This document shows positions 1 to 13,100 of a stretch of 64,000 nt of DNA, piece after piece. The stretch spans positions 1,054,001 to 1,118,000 of the forward strand of contig NW_008805073.1 of the NCBI RefSeq assembly GCF_000004825.1. The letters run 5' to 3'. Below the pieces are notes generated by a model that had not been told where the DNA came from, did no database searches, and saw only the letters and a list, made by a program, of their open reading frames with translations. The translations under genes were made by a program, and so were the position numbers. The first letter of the stretch is position 1; each line of letters starts with the position of its first letter. Source of the stretch: Heterostelium album PN500. Taxonomy: Eukaryota > Evosea > Eumycetozoa > Acytosteliales > Acytosteliaceae.

Positions 1-3000
1 GTTTTCATGACAACATATTCATTTAGATTTGCATTGTTATTAATTTTAGCATCCACAAAGAGAGAATCTTTGTTTCCAATTTTCATAAAGTATTGAATCT
101 TCAAATTTCCACCAATTTCGATTGGGTTTTTCTTCCACCAACATTTGTTTTCAAGTCCAATATTTTGTGTTAAAAGCGTTCCACAATCTTCAACAAGTCG
201 TGTTTGATTTTTAGATTCTGGTTTGGTTCCTCTTTGTGTACGTGTTTTAAGAAGGACATTATAATTAATTGATAAATAATCATAAAGATAAGGGTATTTA
301 TCTTGTTTGTCATTTGCCCATCTATTCATATTTTGAAAGACATTGTTTTTTTCGAGAAGATAACCATCATTCTTCAAGTAATACTCTGCAACATCATCAA
401 GATGATTGAATGTATAACAAAAGAAATGTTGATTGAAATCTGGTCTTCCAAGGAATTTCACTCCATCTTTTGGTTCGAGGTATTCATCCTTATCATCTGA
501 AGTATAACCTGGAAATGCTGAATTTTGAAACAAAGTTAGAAATTTAAAGAGATTGGAAAATTAAAAATAAATAATTACCTGGATTTGAATGATGAATATG
601 AATTCCATTGATATGATCGTTGGCATCAGGATCTTCCCAAAATACCATTCCTTTAACATGTCCATTTGGCATCAATGTATTAAATCTTTTATTTTTTGAT
701 TTAAATGTACCTGACCTTCCACCTTTTTCATCTCTTCCTTCAGGTTGATCATTAAAAAACATATAGTAATAATAACTATGTTGGTTAAAAGTAGCTTCAA
801 TTGGACTGAATACACTGAAATCGGTAGATGTTGTATGTTGAAGGTTATCAAGACGTTTGAGTCGATCCATTGTTGAGTCGATATATAAATATTCGTTGGT
901 ATGATGGATTTTATAGACAAACCACCAATCAACTGCATTGTTACTTTTGTCAGGAAGTGGTGGTCCAAGACATGATAATCTATTTGATTTGAAAACAATA
1001 TCATCTCCAGATGACACTCCATTCACTGTGATCGTCACTGAATGTGTTCCATAATTCAATAAATCTTTCATTTTACATATTACTTGGGTATTGGTGATTT
1101 TTTGAATTTTACATGATGATGATCCTACTGAAATTGATACTTGACCGGAAACAGTTCCAAAAGAAGTTCCAACGATTGTGAGAGTTTGAATAGTTTTCTC
1201 AAATCCTTGAATTGGTATTAATTTATCAATTTTCGGACCAACATAATCGATTTTGAAATTCGATGGATATGAATATTCATCATCATTTGATTTAACAATC
1301 AATGTAATTCCATAACTTCCTGACTTGTATCTTGGTATTTGACAAGTCAATTTTGTTTGTCTATTTAAAGTGCAACTGGATGATTGGATTTCAATTGATC
1401 CAAATCGAATCAAAGTTACTAAATCCAAATTAACTCCAATGATATCAAAATTACCACCACCTGTTGGGTTGGTATTTGTTCGTGAAACTTGTGTCACACT
1501 TGGTTCAACAAATGAAAATACTTTTGTTGTATCGACTGTTTGTCCTTTGATAGAAAATGAAATAGGTTGATTTGAGACTTCTCTTGGAGGTATTGAACAC
1601 GTGAATAAATTAATTGATGATCTTTCAAGATATTCACAATATTGATTTCCAATCTTAAATGAAATTACATCATCAAGAATCTCTTGATCTACTTCTGGGA
1701 AGTTATGAACTTGAATTGAAACTGGTGTGTATGATTTTGAATGTCCTCTGTCGATATTAATACCAACAAATGTTCCTTCTCCGATATTAATATTTAAAAT
1801 ATTACTTGTAATTCCATTGTCAATGATTGTCACTGGATAGCTTCCTGTTGCATGATTTTTGGTATCGAGTTGAAATGTGATTGTATTTGTTGATATAATA
1901 ATTGGTGTGAAATGAGTTTGACCAACTTGAACATTTGAATTTTGACCAAACCGACCTTGAACTTGAATATTCTGTAGACCTGGATTAACAACAGGATTTG
2001 GAATGATTTTATTGATTTGGAGTGAATGATATTTGAATTTAAAGTTGTTCAATGGGCTGAAGACTTTTCCATCAATTACAACATTAAAATCCAAATCCTG
2101 TTCAGATGATCCACCAAGATCATATCGAGATGTTATACAAGATATCTTGTCATTAAATTGATTGCGACTGAATGATCCATGAATCAAATTACAAATTGAA
2201 GTACCAATCGATATAGATTCAATATCTTGGAGATATTTACCAAAAATATCGATTGTGTCTCCTCCATTCCGTAAACTTTGGGGTGGATTTACATTTTGAA
2301 TTTCAGGATCTAAAATAATGTTATTACAAAATTTAATAAAACAATAATTTATTTAATATTGAAGTTAATTTACTTACGATAAATAGTCAGTTTGACAGAT
2401 GATATTGATATTCCGTTAAAGTCAATTTCGATAACGAATTCTTGCAAAGTTCCTGATGGAATATTAATTTTTGGACTGTCACATGATAAAATTCCATTTT
2501 GATGGATGACATTTAAACAATCTTGTTGTGCAATTCGAACGGTTGGTGTACTTGTAAGTTGGACAATTTCGAATCCAAATATTGAAATTCTCTTACTGAC
2601 TCCAGAAGCTACACTGTCTGGAATAACACTTTTTGTAATCGGTAATATATATTTCAGATTTCTTCGAGCATCTATTTCCAATCCAGTATAGAATCGAATC
2701 TTGATAGTCGAAATTTTTGGAGTATTGGAAACAGGAATATCACAAATGATTTGATTATTGTCAATAGATTTGATATTAACAGAGGTGGTGTCATCAAAGA
2801 TGACTTCTGGTTGTTGGTCAAAACTATTAAGTCTAAGATGATTACCACTCATTATCATTTCTAATCCAACCACATCTGTATAAACTTGTTCAGGACTTAT
2901 CATTATACTTGGTTCTTTGATTTGAATGTTAATTTTAATGAATTTACGAAATGAATGAAAGATAGATAAATACATACCAACATATTCGAAATCTTGTTCG

Positions 3001-3347
3001 AAAAAGTTTGAAGTCGATCCTTGAAGTTGAAAGATGAACTTAACTGTTCCAATTTCAGTATTGGTTCTCTTTTGATTTTGTAAATTAGATACTGGTAAAC
3101 TTGGTACAATCCATTCAAATGTTCCTGGATACACTTGTTGGAACGAATCGAAAATTGTTTCTTTGCCAGCATTTACAACTTTGAGTGTTGGTGGATTCGC
3201 AACTGGGAAATCAGATGATACAATTCGAAATTTATTGTTTCCACCTCGATAAGCAATCATTGGTGACATCGATTGTATCGTGAATGCTTTGCTGTAGAGA
3301 AAATCGAATCCCAATAATACTATTAATATTATTGTTATACGATTCAT
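1..3347 (-). CDS. IPT/TIG-repeat surface protein with C-terminal DNase II-like domain (3' end outside window)
   Basis: Spliced model of four exons: 3347-2978, 2914-2378, 2309-579 and 517-1, with introns 2977-2915, 2377-2310 and 578-518. All three introns have GT..AG borders and phase 1, and the frame stays open to the window edge. The protein starts MNRITIILIVLLGFDFLYS, a clear signal peptide. About 720 residues of divergent IPT/TIG (Ig-like E-set) repeats follow, with the usual 'I..I.P..G....ITI.G..F' signatures and paired cysteines. From about residue 745 the sequence matches the DNase II family: CLGPPLPDKSNNAVDWWFVYK, the FFNDQPEG segment, the first HxK motif (GHVKG), and HSNPAFPG, which corresponds to HSVPNFP in animal DNase II. 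YPYLYDY further on also fits. The second HxK motif would lie beyond base 1. Probably secreted or lysosomal/cell surface; acid nuclease activity is inference. The opposite-strand neighbour from 4152 is a divergent paralogue. Confidence 0.82.
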
Positions 3348-4151
3348 TTCTAAAACAAATAACTATTACGCCAAAAAAAATTAATACTTTTTTTTTAAAG
3401 AATGAAAATTTTAAAGCTTTCAGTTGTGGTTTGCGTTAGAATAAACTCTGGGGTGAATACTGGTCACTTACGAACATTGATAAACAAACGAGCAAAGAGC
3501 ACAAAAAAAAACAACAACAATTAGAAAGGTTTGAAAGATGGTTCACCAATCAGAAGATTTGATGAAGAATTCCTATCAATTGAAACGAATAAAAATTTTG
3601 TAAATTGTAAAAAATATAAATTTGCTTTGATCTTTGCCCCAAAATAATCAAAACACAATTTTGATTTTCACCGAAAAAAAAAGATGATTTTTATTTTTGC
3701 CTACTTTCGAAATCAAAGATCTAATTTTGGTATGAATATCAAAATGAATATGAAAATCAATACTGCAAGCAAATTTCGTTTGTTTTAGGTATATGAAAAT
3801 AACCATCTTAATTAATTTTTTTTCAAATTTTTCATCATCTGATCTTTGCTGACTATCTCGCTCTTTCGATTACCAGGAACATTGTACGGTTTCATAGAAT
3901 TTTAAATATTTTTTTTAATACAAAATTTAATGTGATTGATTTTAAGATGATTTGCAAAAAACCGAGATTTTTGATATTACACAAATGCATGAGTCAATCA
4001 AAAACCGTAGATTTTAGAAAAGACAAAGTTTGTTTTAAATTTTATTTTATTTTATTTATTATTTAATGATTTTCTCTACAATTCATTTCAAACTTATGAT
4101 TAAAACAAAAGTAATGAATTTAATTTTTAATAATCAAGTTAGAAAACTAAA
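3348..4151. promoter_or_regulatory. Shared intergenic region between two divergent TIG genes
   Basis: About 800 bp of AT-rich DNA separate the start codons of the divergent TIG/DNase II-like genes. It should hold both promoters. I see A/T runs and short stop-broken frames only. A small ORF starting at 3402 (MKILKLSVVVCV...) is signal-peptide-like, but I could not splice it to anything. No specific factor site is recognisable. Confidence 0.5.
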
Positions 4152-7100
4152 ATGAAAGATTTTCGATCATCTCATTTATTTTTCTCTCTTTTAATTATTT
4201 TTCATTTTCGTACGATATTATTTTTTTATTTTTATTTTTTTTGACGATCAAAAACAATTTTTACTAATTTATTTTTTATTTTTTTCAATCAAAACCGAAA
4301 AATTTAGATATTAACAATGTTTTATCATTGGTAGTTCCGATAACAAATGTTACTCCATCACTTGCCGCCATCATTTCAGAACAAATAACAGTGATTGGAA
4401 GTAACTTTGTATTATCAACTAGCATAACAATCAATACAACTTTTATATGTGATACACCGCAAACTATTAGTAGCACCCAAATTATTTGTAATGCACCTGC
4501 ACTTCCATTTGTTGGAAAAGCCATTGTTCATGCAAGAAATCCACCTTTAACCCCAATAAAATCCACTGATACCGGATTTATCATTGATGTGGGTCTACCA
4601 CCTGCACCATATATCAACAGTATTAAACCAAATATCTTGACGAATCGAGCGTCGACGAACAGTCTTACGATCACTGGAAAGTACTTCATGCCAGATGTCA
4701 ATGTTTTGATCAATAGTACATATCCATGCAATCTCCAAGTAAAGGCCACCGAAACATCTTTAATTTGCCAATATGCAGCTGTTCCAATTGGAGGTACCAA
4801 TTCGATGTATCCAATAACAACAGTTAATTATGGTGCAAGTTCAGATCCATATTACATGAAATTCGACTTGCCAACCCCGGTTTTCGATGTATTCGATCAA
4901 CAAATCCTTATTGAAAAAGATGTTACTTATCTATTCAAAGGTTCTTTATTTGTTTGTGATAAAGTAAAGATTTCCCTAGATGGAGATTTCACTTATTTTA
5001 CTATTCAAAATTGCAATCCAAACCAAGTATTTGCTAAATATAGTACTGCTAAGACACTCAAAGGCCAATTTCCTGCTATTATTTATAATGATAACGTCGC
5101 TTCTAACTCTAGAGAAATTACTTTTGTTCGTATGATATTATCATTATCCTTATTTTCTAAAAAAAATTCATTTATTTATTAATTATGATTCATATTTAGC
5201 ACCAAAACCTATTGTGGAGAGTGTTAGTGTATATGGAATGTCTTATAAACTTTTTGATGGCCAATTGGCTGTGTTTGGTACAGGATTTAGAAGTGATATT
5301 ACAAGTGTAGTATTTGCTAATTCGTATTGTACAATAAAGGAATTGACTTCTACAAAAATCCTATGTCAATGTCTTAAAGTAACAAATTATGGATATTTTC
5401 AGCTCCAAGTTTATAATACTGGTGCTGGATCTGTAATTTATCCTGTTTTATTGAGATGTAAGATATACTTATTAAATCATCTGATAGATACTTTTACTAA
5501 TTTAAATTTCCAAAGCAATTCCAACAATTACATCATTCAGTCCAAATGTTTACCAGTATGACCAAGTAACTAATTTAAATATTGTTGGTGATGAATTTAA
5601 TACAGGTCTCACCAAAGTGTATGTTGGAGATGTACTCTGTGATCCTGTGAGCATAACAAGTAAAACTCAGCTTACCTGTCGTTTTCCACAGATACAAAAA
5701 ACTGGACCCACTCCAATCTTTGTTAGAAATACAGGACATGCAGATTCAAACATTGTTTATGTTGATTACCGTCCACCATTTGTATATATAACTTCAATTT
5801 ATCCCACCACAATTTTGAATACAATTGATAGTTTTATTACTGTCAGAGGTCAAAAGTTTACTTCATCCTCCACCTCAATGTTGACTCAATTGGATATGGC
5901 ACTCATATCAGAAACTATATTTTCGAATTCATCTCAAATCATTGTAAAGGTTCTAGCCAGAAGTATGAGTGGAACTTGGAATTTGACAGTGTTTGATGGT
6001 GGAAAGTCTTCAAATCAGGTTCCTGTTCAACTTCTCAGTTCGGATGTCAAAACCTACAATCACGTCAATCACACCATCTAGTACATTATACACCAAAGCC
6101 ACTGTTATTTCTATCGTTGGTACCGGCTTTATCGATGGGGTCACCAATGTATTAGTCGATAATGTATTGGTAACATGTTCTGTTACAAACACATCGGTGG
6201 TTTTCACCTCTCCACTCTTGAACAAAGTTGGAACTTTCAATGCTGTTGTGTATAACGGTGATAGAGCTATCAATTCTACAAGCACTATCAAATATTATCC
6301 ACCAACTCCAACTCTCACACAAATTTCACCAAATTCAGTTGAAATCACATCAGGTACAGCAATAACTTTAACTGGTACAAACTTTATTTCAGGAATATCG
6401 AAATTACTTGGAAATGGTGCAACCATTCAAATGACAAGCATAACATCAACCAGAATCATTTTCAACTCTCCAACCAACACAGCTGTAAATGTTGTATGTA
6501 AAATTTCAAATGCAGTTGGTTATGATTCCAATACATTATCACTTACATTCACAACAGTGAAACCAGTTGTTACCAGTTTTTCACCAGTTAATGTAACAAA
6601 TATCCAATCGACCAGTATAATAGTCAAAGGTTCAAAGTTCGTTCCTTCATACACAATTTCAGATGCTATTTTCGATAATTCTAAAGTGAGATGTACCACT
6701 TCAGTTTCAAATCCAACAACTCTCACAATCACCTCACCTGTAAAGGCTGAAGTTGGACCAAAGATATTCATGATTACCAATGGAAATTTGGTTACGAATA
6801 TATCAATCAATTATGTCTCACCACCTATAACATTGACTTCGATCACTCCCAATTCAATGATTGGTAATATAGAACAAGTGATCACATTAAAAGGAACTGG
6901 ATTTGATTCTAGACTTACATCGATTGATCTTCCAAATTTCACATGTCCATTCTCATTTATTAATTCAACTGTTATCATTTGTAAAGCTGGAAAATCAACC
7001 AACTATGGAATAAAGTCTTTAAGATTGAAGAATATCAATGAATATTCCCAATCAATATACTTTCAGATTGTGGATCCTCCAATGTTTGTGTTCTCAATAG

Positions 7101-10100
7101 AACCAAAATATCATCTTACATATGAACCATCAACAATAACCATTAATGGTCTAAACTTTCGCCCAAGTTCAGTTATTATTTGGGATGGAATACATATCGT
7201 TCCAGAATTTGTTTCAGAGACAAGGATAATTGGAAAAAAACCTTTTTCAACCTATTCTGTCGGAGTTGTTCTCATCACTACTGTTTTCGGAGGCTTTTCA
7301 GCTACTCTTCCTATTTATTATGTTAATAAGCCAAATCTCATAAATGCTTCACCATTACCAATTTATTACAAATTTCCAACAAACTTTAATTCTTTATTAA
7401 ATCTTATGTAAGTAAAAAGATAAAAATCTAAATGAATATCTATTCTAATAACTTTAAATTTAGAGGTGAATATCTCATTGATGAAATATATACAGGAACA
7501 AAAACAATTGTTACTTTTGGAAATCAAAATTATACTCAGATTAGTGATTCTATGACTTCAATATCAATTTATCCACCAGTAGATCAATTAAATTTCATCG
7601 ATGTATTTGTTACCACCTATGGTCAATTTGTTTCAAATACTCTTAGGCTACCAGTCGCTGTTGCACCACCATTATTTTCAAATCTAAATCCAAAGATTAT
7701 GGTGAACGATGTGAGTTATTCTTTAACAATCACTGGATTAAACTTTTTGAGTGGAGAAACAAATGTATATTTAAGTTTTGGAAAACTATCATGTTCAAAT
7801 ACTTTTGAAACCATCATATGTTCAGTACCTCCAACAAATTTTTATGGAAGCACACCTGTCACCGTCGAAATGATGAAAAATAATTATACTTATGGAGCTA
7901 TTACATTTAGAAGACCAAACACCATAATCGATACAATATCTCCAAGTCAATTATATTTTAATACAATAAATCAAATGACAGTAACTGGTTCCAAATTTTA
8001 TGATGGCTCAACTTCCATCATTATTTCAAATCTCAATGCATTTCCAAATCCATCTTACTCGATTTCAAGTGTGACTCAAAATCAAATTATTTTCGATTTA
8101 AATCCATTTACCAAGGTTGGAACATATTCGATCAGTGTTAAAGTGGATGGTTCATTAAATACAAACAGTAACTCACTGGTTGTTGATGTAATTCCTGGTA
8201 AAATTACAATTAATTCGATCAATCCAAATAAACTTCAATATGGATTAAGCAATCAAGTTGTCACTCTAAAAGGTTCAAACTTTTATTATGGAACTGTTAT
8301 TCAATTGGATTCTGTGAATTGTCAGATATTATCACAAACTGAAGATACTATTTTGTTTTCAGTTTCTGAAATCACTTATTTTGGAAAATCAGATTTTGTT
8401 ATTGTCCAAAGTCCACAAGCAGATACACTGTTTAATATGGAGATAGATGTTCCATATCCAGTTATCAATAGTATGAATCCATCAAATCCATATTCTTATC
8501 TTGGCAAAGATATCGAGATAATTGGTTCGATTTTCACTCACACCATCTCTGTTACTATTAATGGAATTAATTGTTTAACCATTCGAAATTCACTAAATTC
8601 CATCACAATTACAACACCAAAGTTAAAATCAGGAACTTATCAAATGCAGATATTCAATACTCCAGAGATTTTCTTGACAACAACCATCGAATTTATCGAT
8701 TCAACACCGATCATTGAATCGATTTCACCAATTTCAGCAAGCATCAATGATATGAGTATGACAAATAGTATGATCACAATCATTGGTTCACAATTCGTCA
8801 ACAACTATTCAATCATCAAAATTGGATCCTACCAATGCGAACCAAGATATATCGATGAAACTCTAATTCGTTGTTTGATGCCAGAGGTCACTGTTGAAGG
8901 TGAACTTTCAGTCAATGTCAAGAATGGAGAGATGATATCAAACACATTCCATATTTCATACATCAATTCACTTCCAATTACATCTGTGACGCCTAAATTC
9001 GTCAATTATAATCAATCCAACGATATCACCATTACAATCACTGGATTTAATTTCAACAATCTACTTGATAGTCAAGTATTTATTGAAAATAAATCTGGAA
9101 CAAAGAATCAATGCAATATTCTCACAAAAGAAGATGAAATTATAATTTGTCGATCTCAAATGATTCAATTTGGAAAATACCAAGTTATCTTATATTCGAA
9201 AGAATTACATTCAATTCCATCTGATTTCAGTATTCTTGATGATTCATTGGCTTGCAAATCAAATTCTGGAAAACAAGTATCATGGTGGTTCGCCAAGAAA
9301 CTTCCACAATCACAATCATACATCTATGCTGACAGTGATTCTCAAGATATGATTTATCTTTCTGATATTTCCTCAATTACAAGCAGTTTGGCACTCACTT
9401 TGAACCAAATCAAACTTGATAGCAATACACACAATGGATATGTTGTTTATAATGATCATCCATGGTTTGATGATCTCAGTGGACAACTTTCACATTCAGT
9501 TCAAGGATATCCAATTGGTCATTCAGGAGAACTCAATAAATCACTTGGAAAAGGTATTCTTGTTGCTCAAACCTATTTCAACTCAACATATTCACCTGGT
9601 TTCCACATTAAGCATTCAATGGAAGGATTCCCAGTTCCACTTCCAAATGGATTGTTCAAAACACCTTCAAGTCATCCATCAAGTTGGATTCCAAACGATT
9701 ATCATTTGATTCCAAAACAAGGTGATGATTATTCACTTGGTCATTCATATATGTGTCATTCATTCATTGATTCATCTGATTTTGTGAATGGAATTCAATC
9801 ATTGAAACCATTCATCTATTCATCAAACAGATTCACACCAACTTCTACAACCAACATATTCTCATCACTCTTTACTGACAGCACAACCAATTCATTCACA
9901 AGTAAAGATTGGTCAAAAGGATACTTTATTTCTGCTGGATTCAGAAATGATATCTTTACACCAACAAGAATTCAACCACTTTCAATCACATTGCCATCGA
10001 AATTTAAGATTCCATCAGGTGCAAATGCAATCACTGATGTAAAGTTACCAACTGAATTTATCATTCAAAATAACATTCCGACCAAGATATCACAATGGAA

Positions 10101-13100
10101 ATCAGATATCGATAAAAGTTATATTGCATTCAATGATACACATCTTTGTCTTGGTGATTATTCATCAAAGACATCGTTTGGTGGTGGAATTGCAGTTTGT
10201 GTGATCAATCAATTCTCAAGTGAATTCTTTGTTGAATCAATCTTCAAATATCAACAACAAAATTGTTCGACTTCCAAATGTGAAAATCAAATTCAAAATC
10301 AATTCTTCATTTCAATCAAATCAAAATTATTGTTGGACAATACCTATTCAAGCAATAACAATGATTTACAAATGATTTTGAACAACATCGATTCAATTTT
10401 ACCCAATACCAAACTCAGTGTTGGAGATTCAGGATGTTTTGGAATATTCTGTCCAATCACAGCTCCATACTCTGAAATCAAAGTAAATCCAACAGATTCA
10501 GTTGGAATATTCTCATTCAGAGGAAGTTACACACCTATTTTCAATTTGATACTTCAAGATACAAACAGTTCAATCACAATCAAATCCAATGGATCTCCGA
10601 TATCATATTCAACATATAATATCTCTGGATCATTCACTGCAAAGACCAATGGTAATATCCAAAGTAATAATATTATCGTTGCATATAAATTGATCCAAAT
10701 TGTGAAGAAAGTCAGAGATAATCTTGGATTTGGAACACTTGGAAATATTGAATTGATTTTAAATGGCAATGGTGTTGCAATTCTAAATCAACACAATGAT
10801 ATTCCAATCAAGATAGACAGCAATACACTTGATGTTCAATCATTATTCCGTGCAATCAGTTATGATTTGATTTTGCAGTTAAATAGTGCAACTTCAAGTG
10901 TCGAACTTCCAGAATTGAATTTCGATTCATATGAACTTTCAAAATCATCAGCATTGTTGGGAGGAATGATCAATTTCATTTCAATGAAACTCAGACAACT
11001 TTCACTTCCAAATTTACCAATTTCAATGATTCAATCAATGAGAGACAGAAATCAACAATTGATTGATATTGAACATTTCACAAGTTCAAGAATGTCAAGA
11101 AGAAATGCAATTTTATCACAAGGTTGGATCACATCATACCTCTGGGATTTGGTTGATCAAGAGAATGATGATTATCTCAATCCATCATTCAGAAGACCAC
11201 CACACAGTGATAATAATTATGGAAATCAAATTGATTTCAAATACATTCTCCAAACAATTCAAAACAACTCTTTGAATTCAGATATTCTCATATTTTCAGA
11301 ACAATTATTCAATATTCTTCCACTTTGGAACACTCTCACAATTCCACATGCTCGTTCCATCATGATCTATAACAATATATTCGAATGTAACGATTGTAAA
11401 GTTGATAATCCACCAACTGTCAGCAATTCAACAGATTTATCAAATATATTGCAATCCAAAGGTGTTTGTAAATCATCGATCGATAACTTAATTATGCCAA
11501 CGATCGATGAAGTTCAATCATTTGTTTCGTTTTGGTCATCTTCTTCAACAAACAATTGGAATGACAATCAAGGAATATCAAATATCTATTCATCTTCATT
11601 CGTTTCACTCTATAACAATTCATTGTTATTGGAATCATTGATTCAAGTTGCAGATCCAACACTTTGTGAATTCCAAATCGAAAATGGATATCCAGTCACA
11701 CCAAAAGGTTTGGAGATATTGACAAGAGTTTTGGTCAATCAAATCAACATTGCCAACAAAATGATCAAATACAATGAAGTTTCAACATATTTTGTCAAAA
11801 CAGAAACAACCAAAGGATTGACAATCATCACATACAAGAATTACCTTTGTGCATTCGATATTGTTGATGAATCATCATTTGACAATGGACAAGTCTTATC
11901 ACTTTGTCCATCAGGTCCAATTGTGACATCGATCACTGGAAACACAGGACCAACACATTCAAACAACAATGCAATCACTTTGATTGGTCGAAAACTCAGT
12001 GAAACTGGAGTCCAAGTTCAAATTGGATCAAAGAACTGTTCAATTCAAAGTCAATCAGATTCTCAATTGATTTGTCAAGTTGGTCAAGGTGTTGGAACAT
12101 TACCAATCATCTATTTCAATGTTAACACTAAACTTCCAAATGAAACACCACTCGATAATTATGTATTTCAATTCAATCAACCAGTTATCACTTCATTATC
12201 AACCAACAGTCCAGTTAAGACCTATGGACAAAAGATCACAGTTTATGGAAACAACTTTGGATTCACCAATGATGACACAACTTTATTTGTTGGAGATATT
12301 CAATTCAACATTGAAACATTCTCAACATCTGGAAACTCAGAACTATTGATTTTCACATCGAATGGAACTGGATACGGTAACATTGTTTCTGTTTATGTTG
12401 GAGACCAAAATTCAGAATTGAATAATCAATTCACCATCGATTACAATGCACCTGTTATCAATTCAATCTCTGTCGATCGATCACCAACCTATGGAGGTGG
12501 AGCGATGACAGTATCCGGTACTTCATTCGGTCTCTATGGTGATATATCCATTAAAATTGGAAGTATTGAATGTTCATCAACAATTAGAATCGATGATAAT
12601 GCAGCAATTTGTATAATTCCTCCACATGTGGCAGATCACCATGTAACCATTGTGGTTGGTAACCAATTCTCATCGGAAGGACCAATGTTCAAATATGACA
12701 GACCAGTGATCTTTGAAGTTTTACAAACAAACAACACACCAACTTCAGAACCAAGTAGTTTTTGGATTATTGGAAAAGATCTTGGACCAAAAGGTTACGA
12801 ATTCCCATATATTTCATATTTTTTAAACCTGACGGTTGTCGAATGTGATGATGATTATACATGTTATTACAATAAGACTTACACTGACGAAAATGACAAT
12901 GACATTCCAATACCAACAGATCCTTACCATGATGGGTATTTTGATGCATATGTGGCAATGAATTCATCATATCGTTCAGTTGTCAACTTTGATTGCATTC
13001 AATGTGTTCTCAATCCTGGAATTGGACATAATATTCCAGTGAATATATCATATTATGAAATTTTCTCGAATATCATCAATGACTCACTCTCATTCAATCG

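Noticed and set aside
3402-3521. Signal-peptide-like ORF MKILKLSVVVCV as first exon of the right TIG gene
   Set aside because: It has no good donor site joining in phase. The exon at 4152-4209 provides a better signal peptide and a perfect phase match.
5963-6038. A 76-nt GT..AG intron that would repair the TIG frame
   Set aside because: It is not AT-rich like all other introns here, and it removes a well-conserved TIG strand. A one-base indel is simpler, though it is not excluded.
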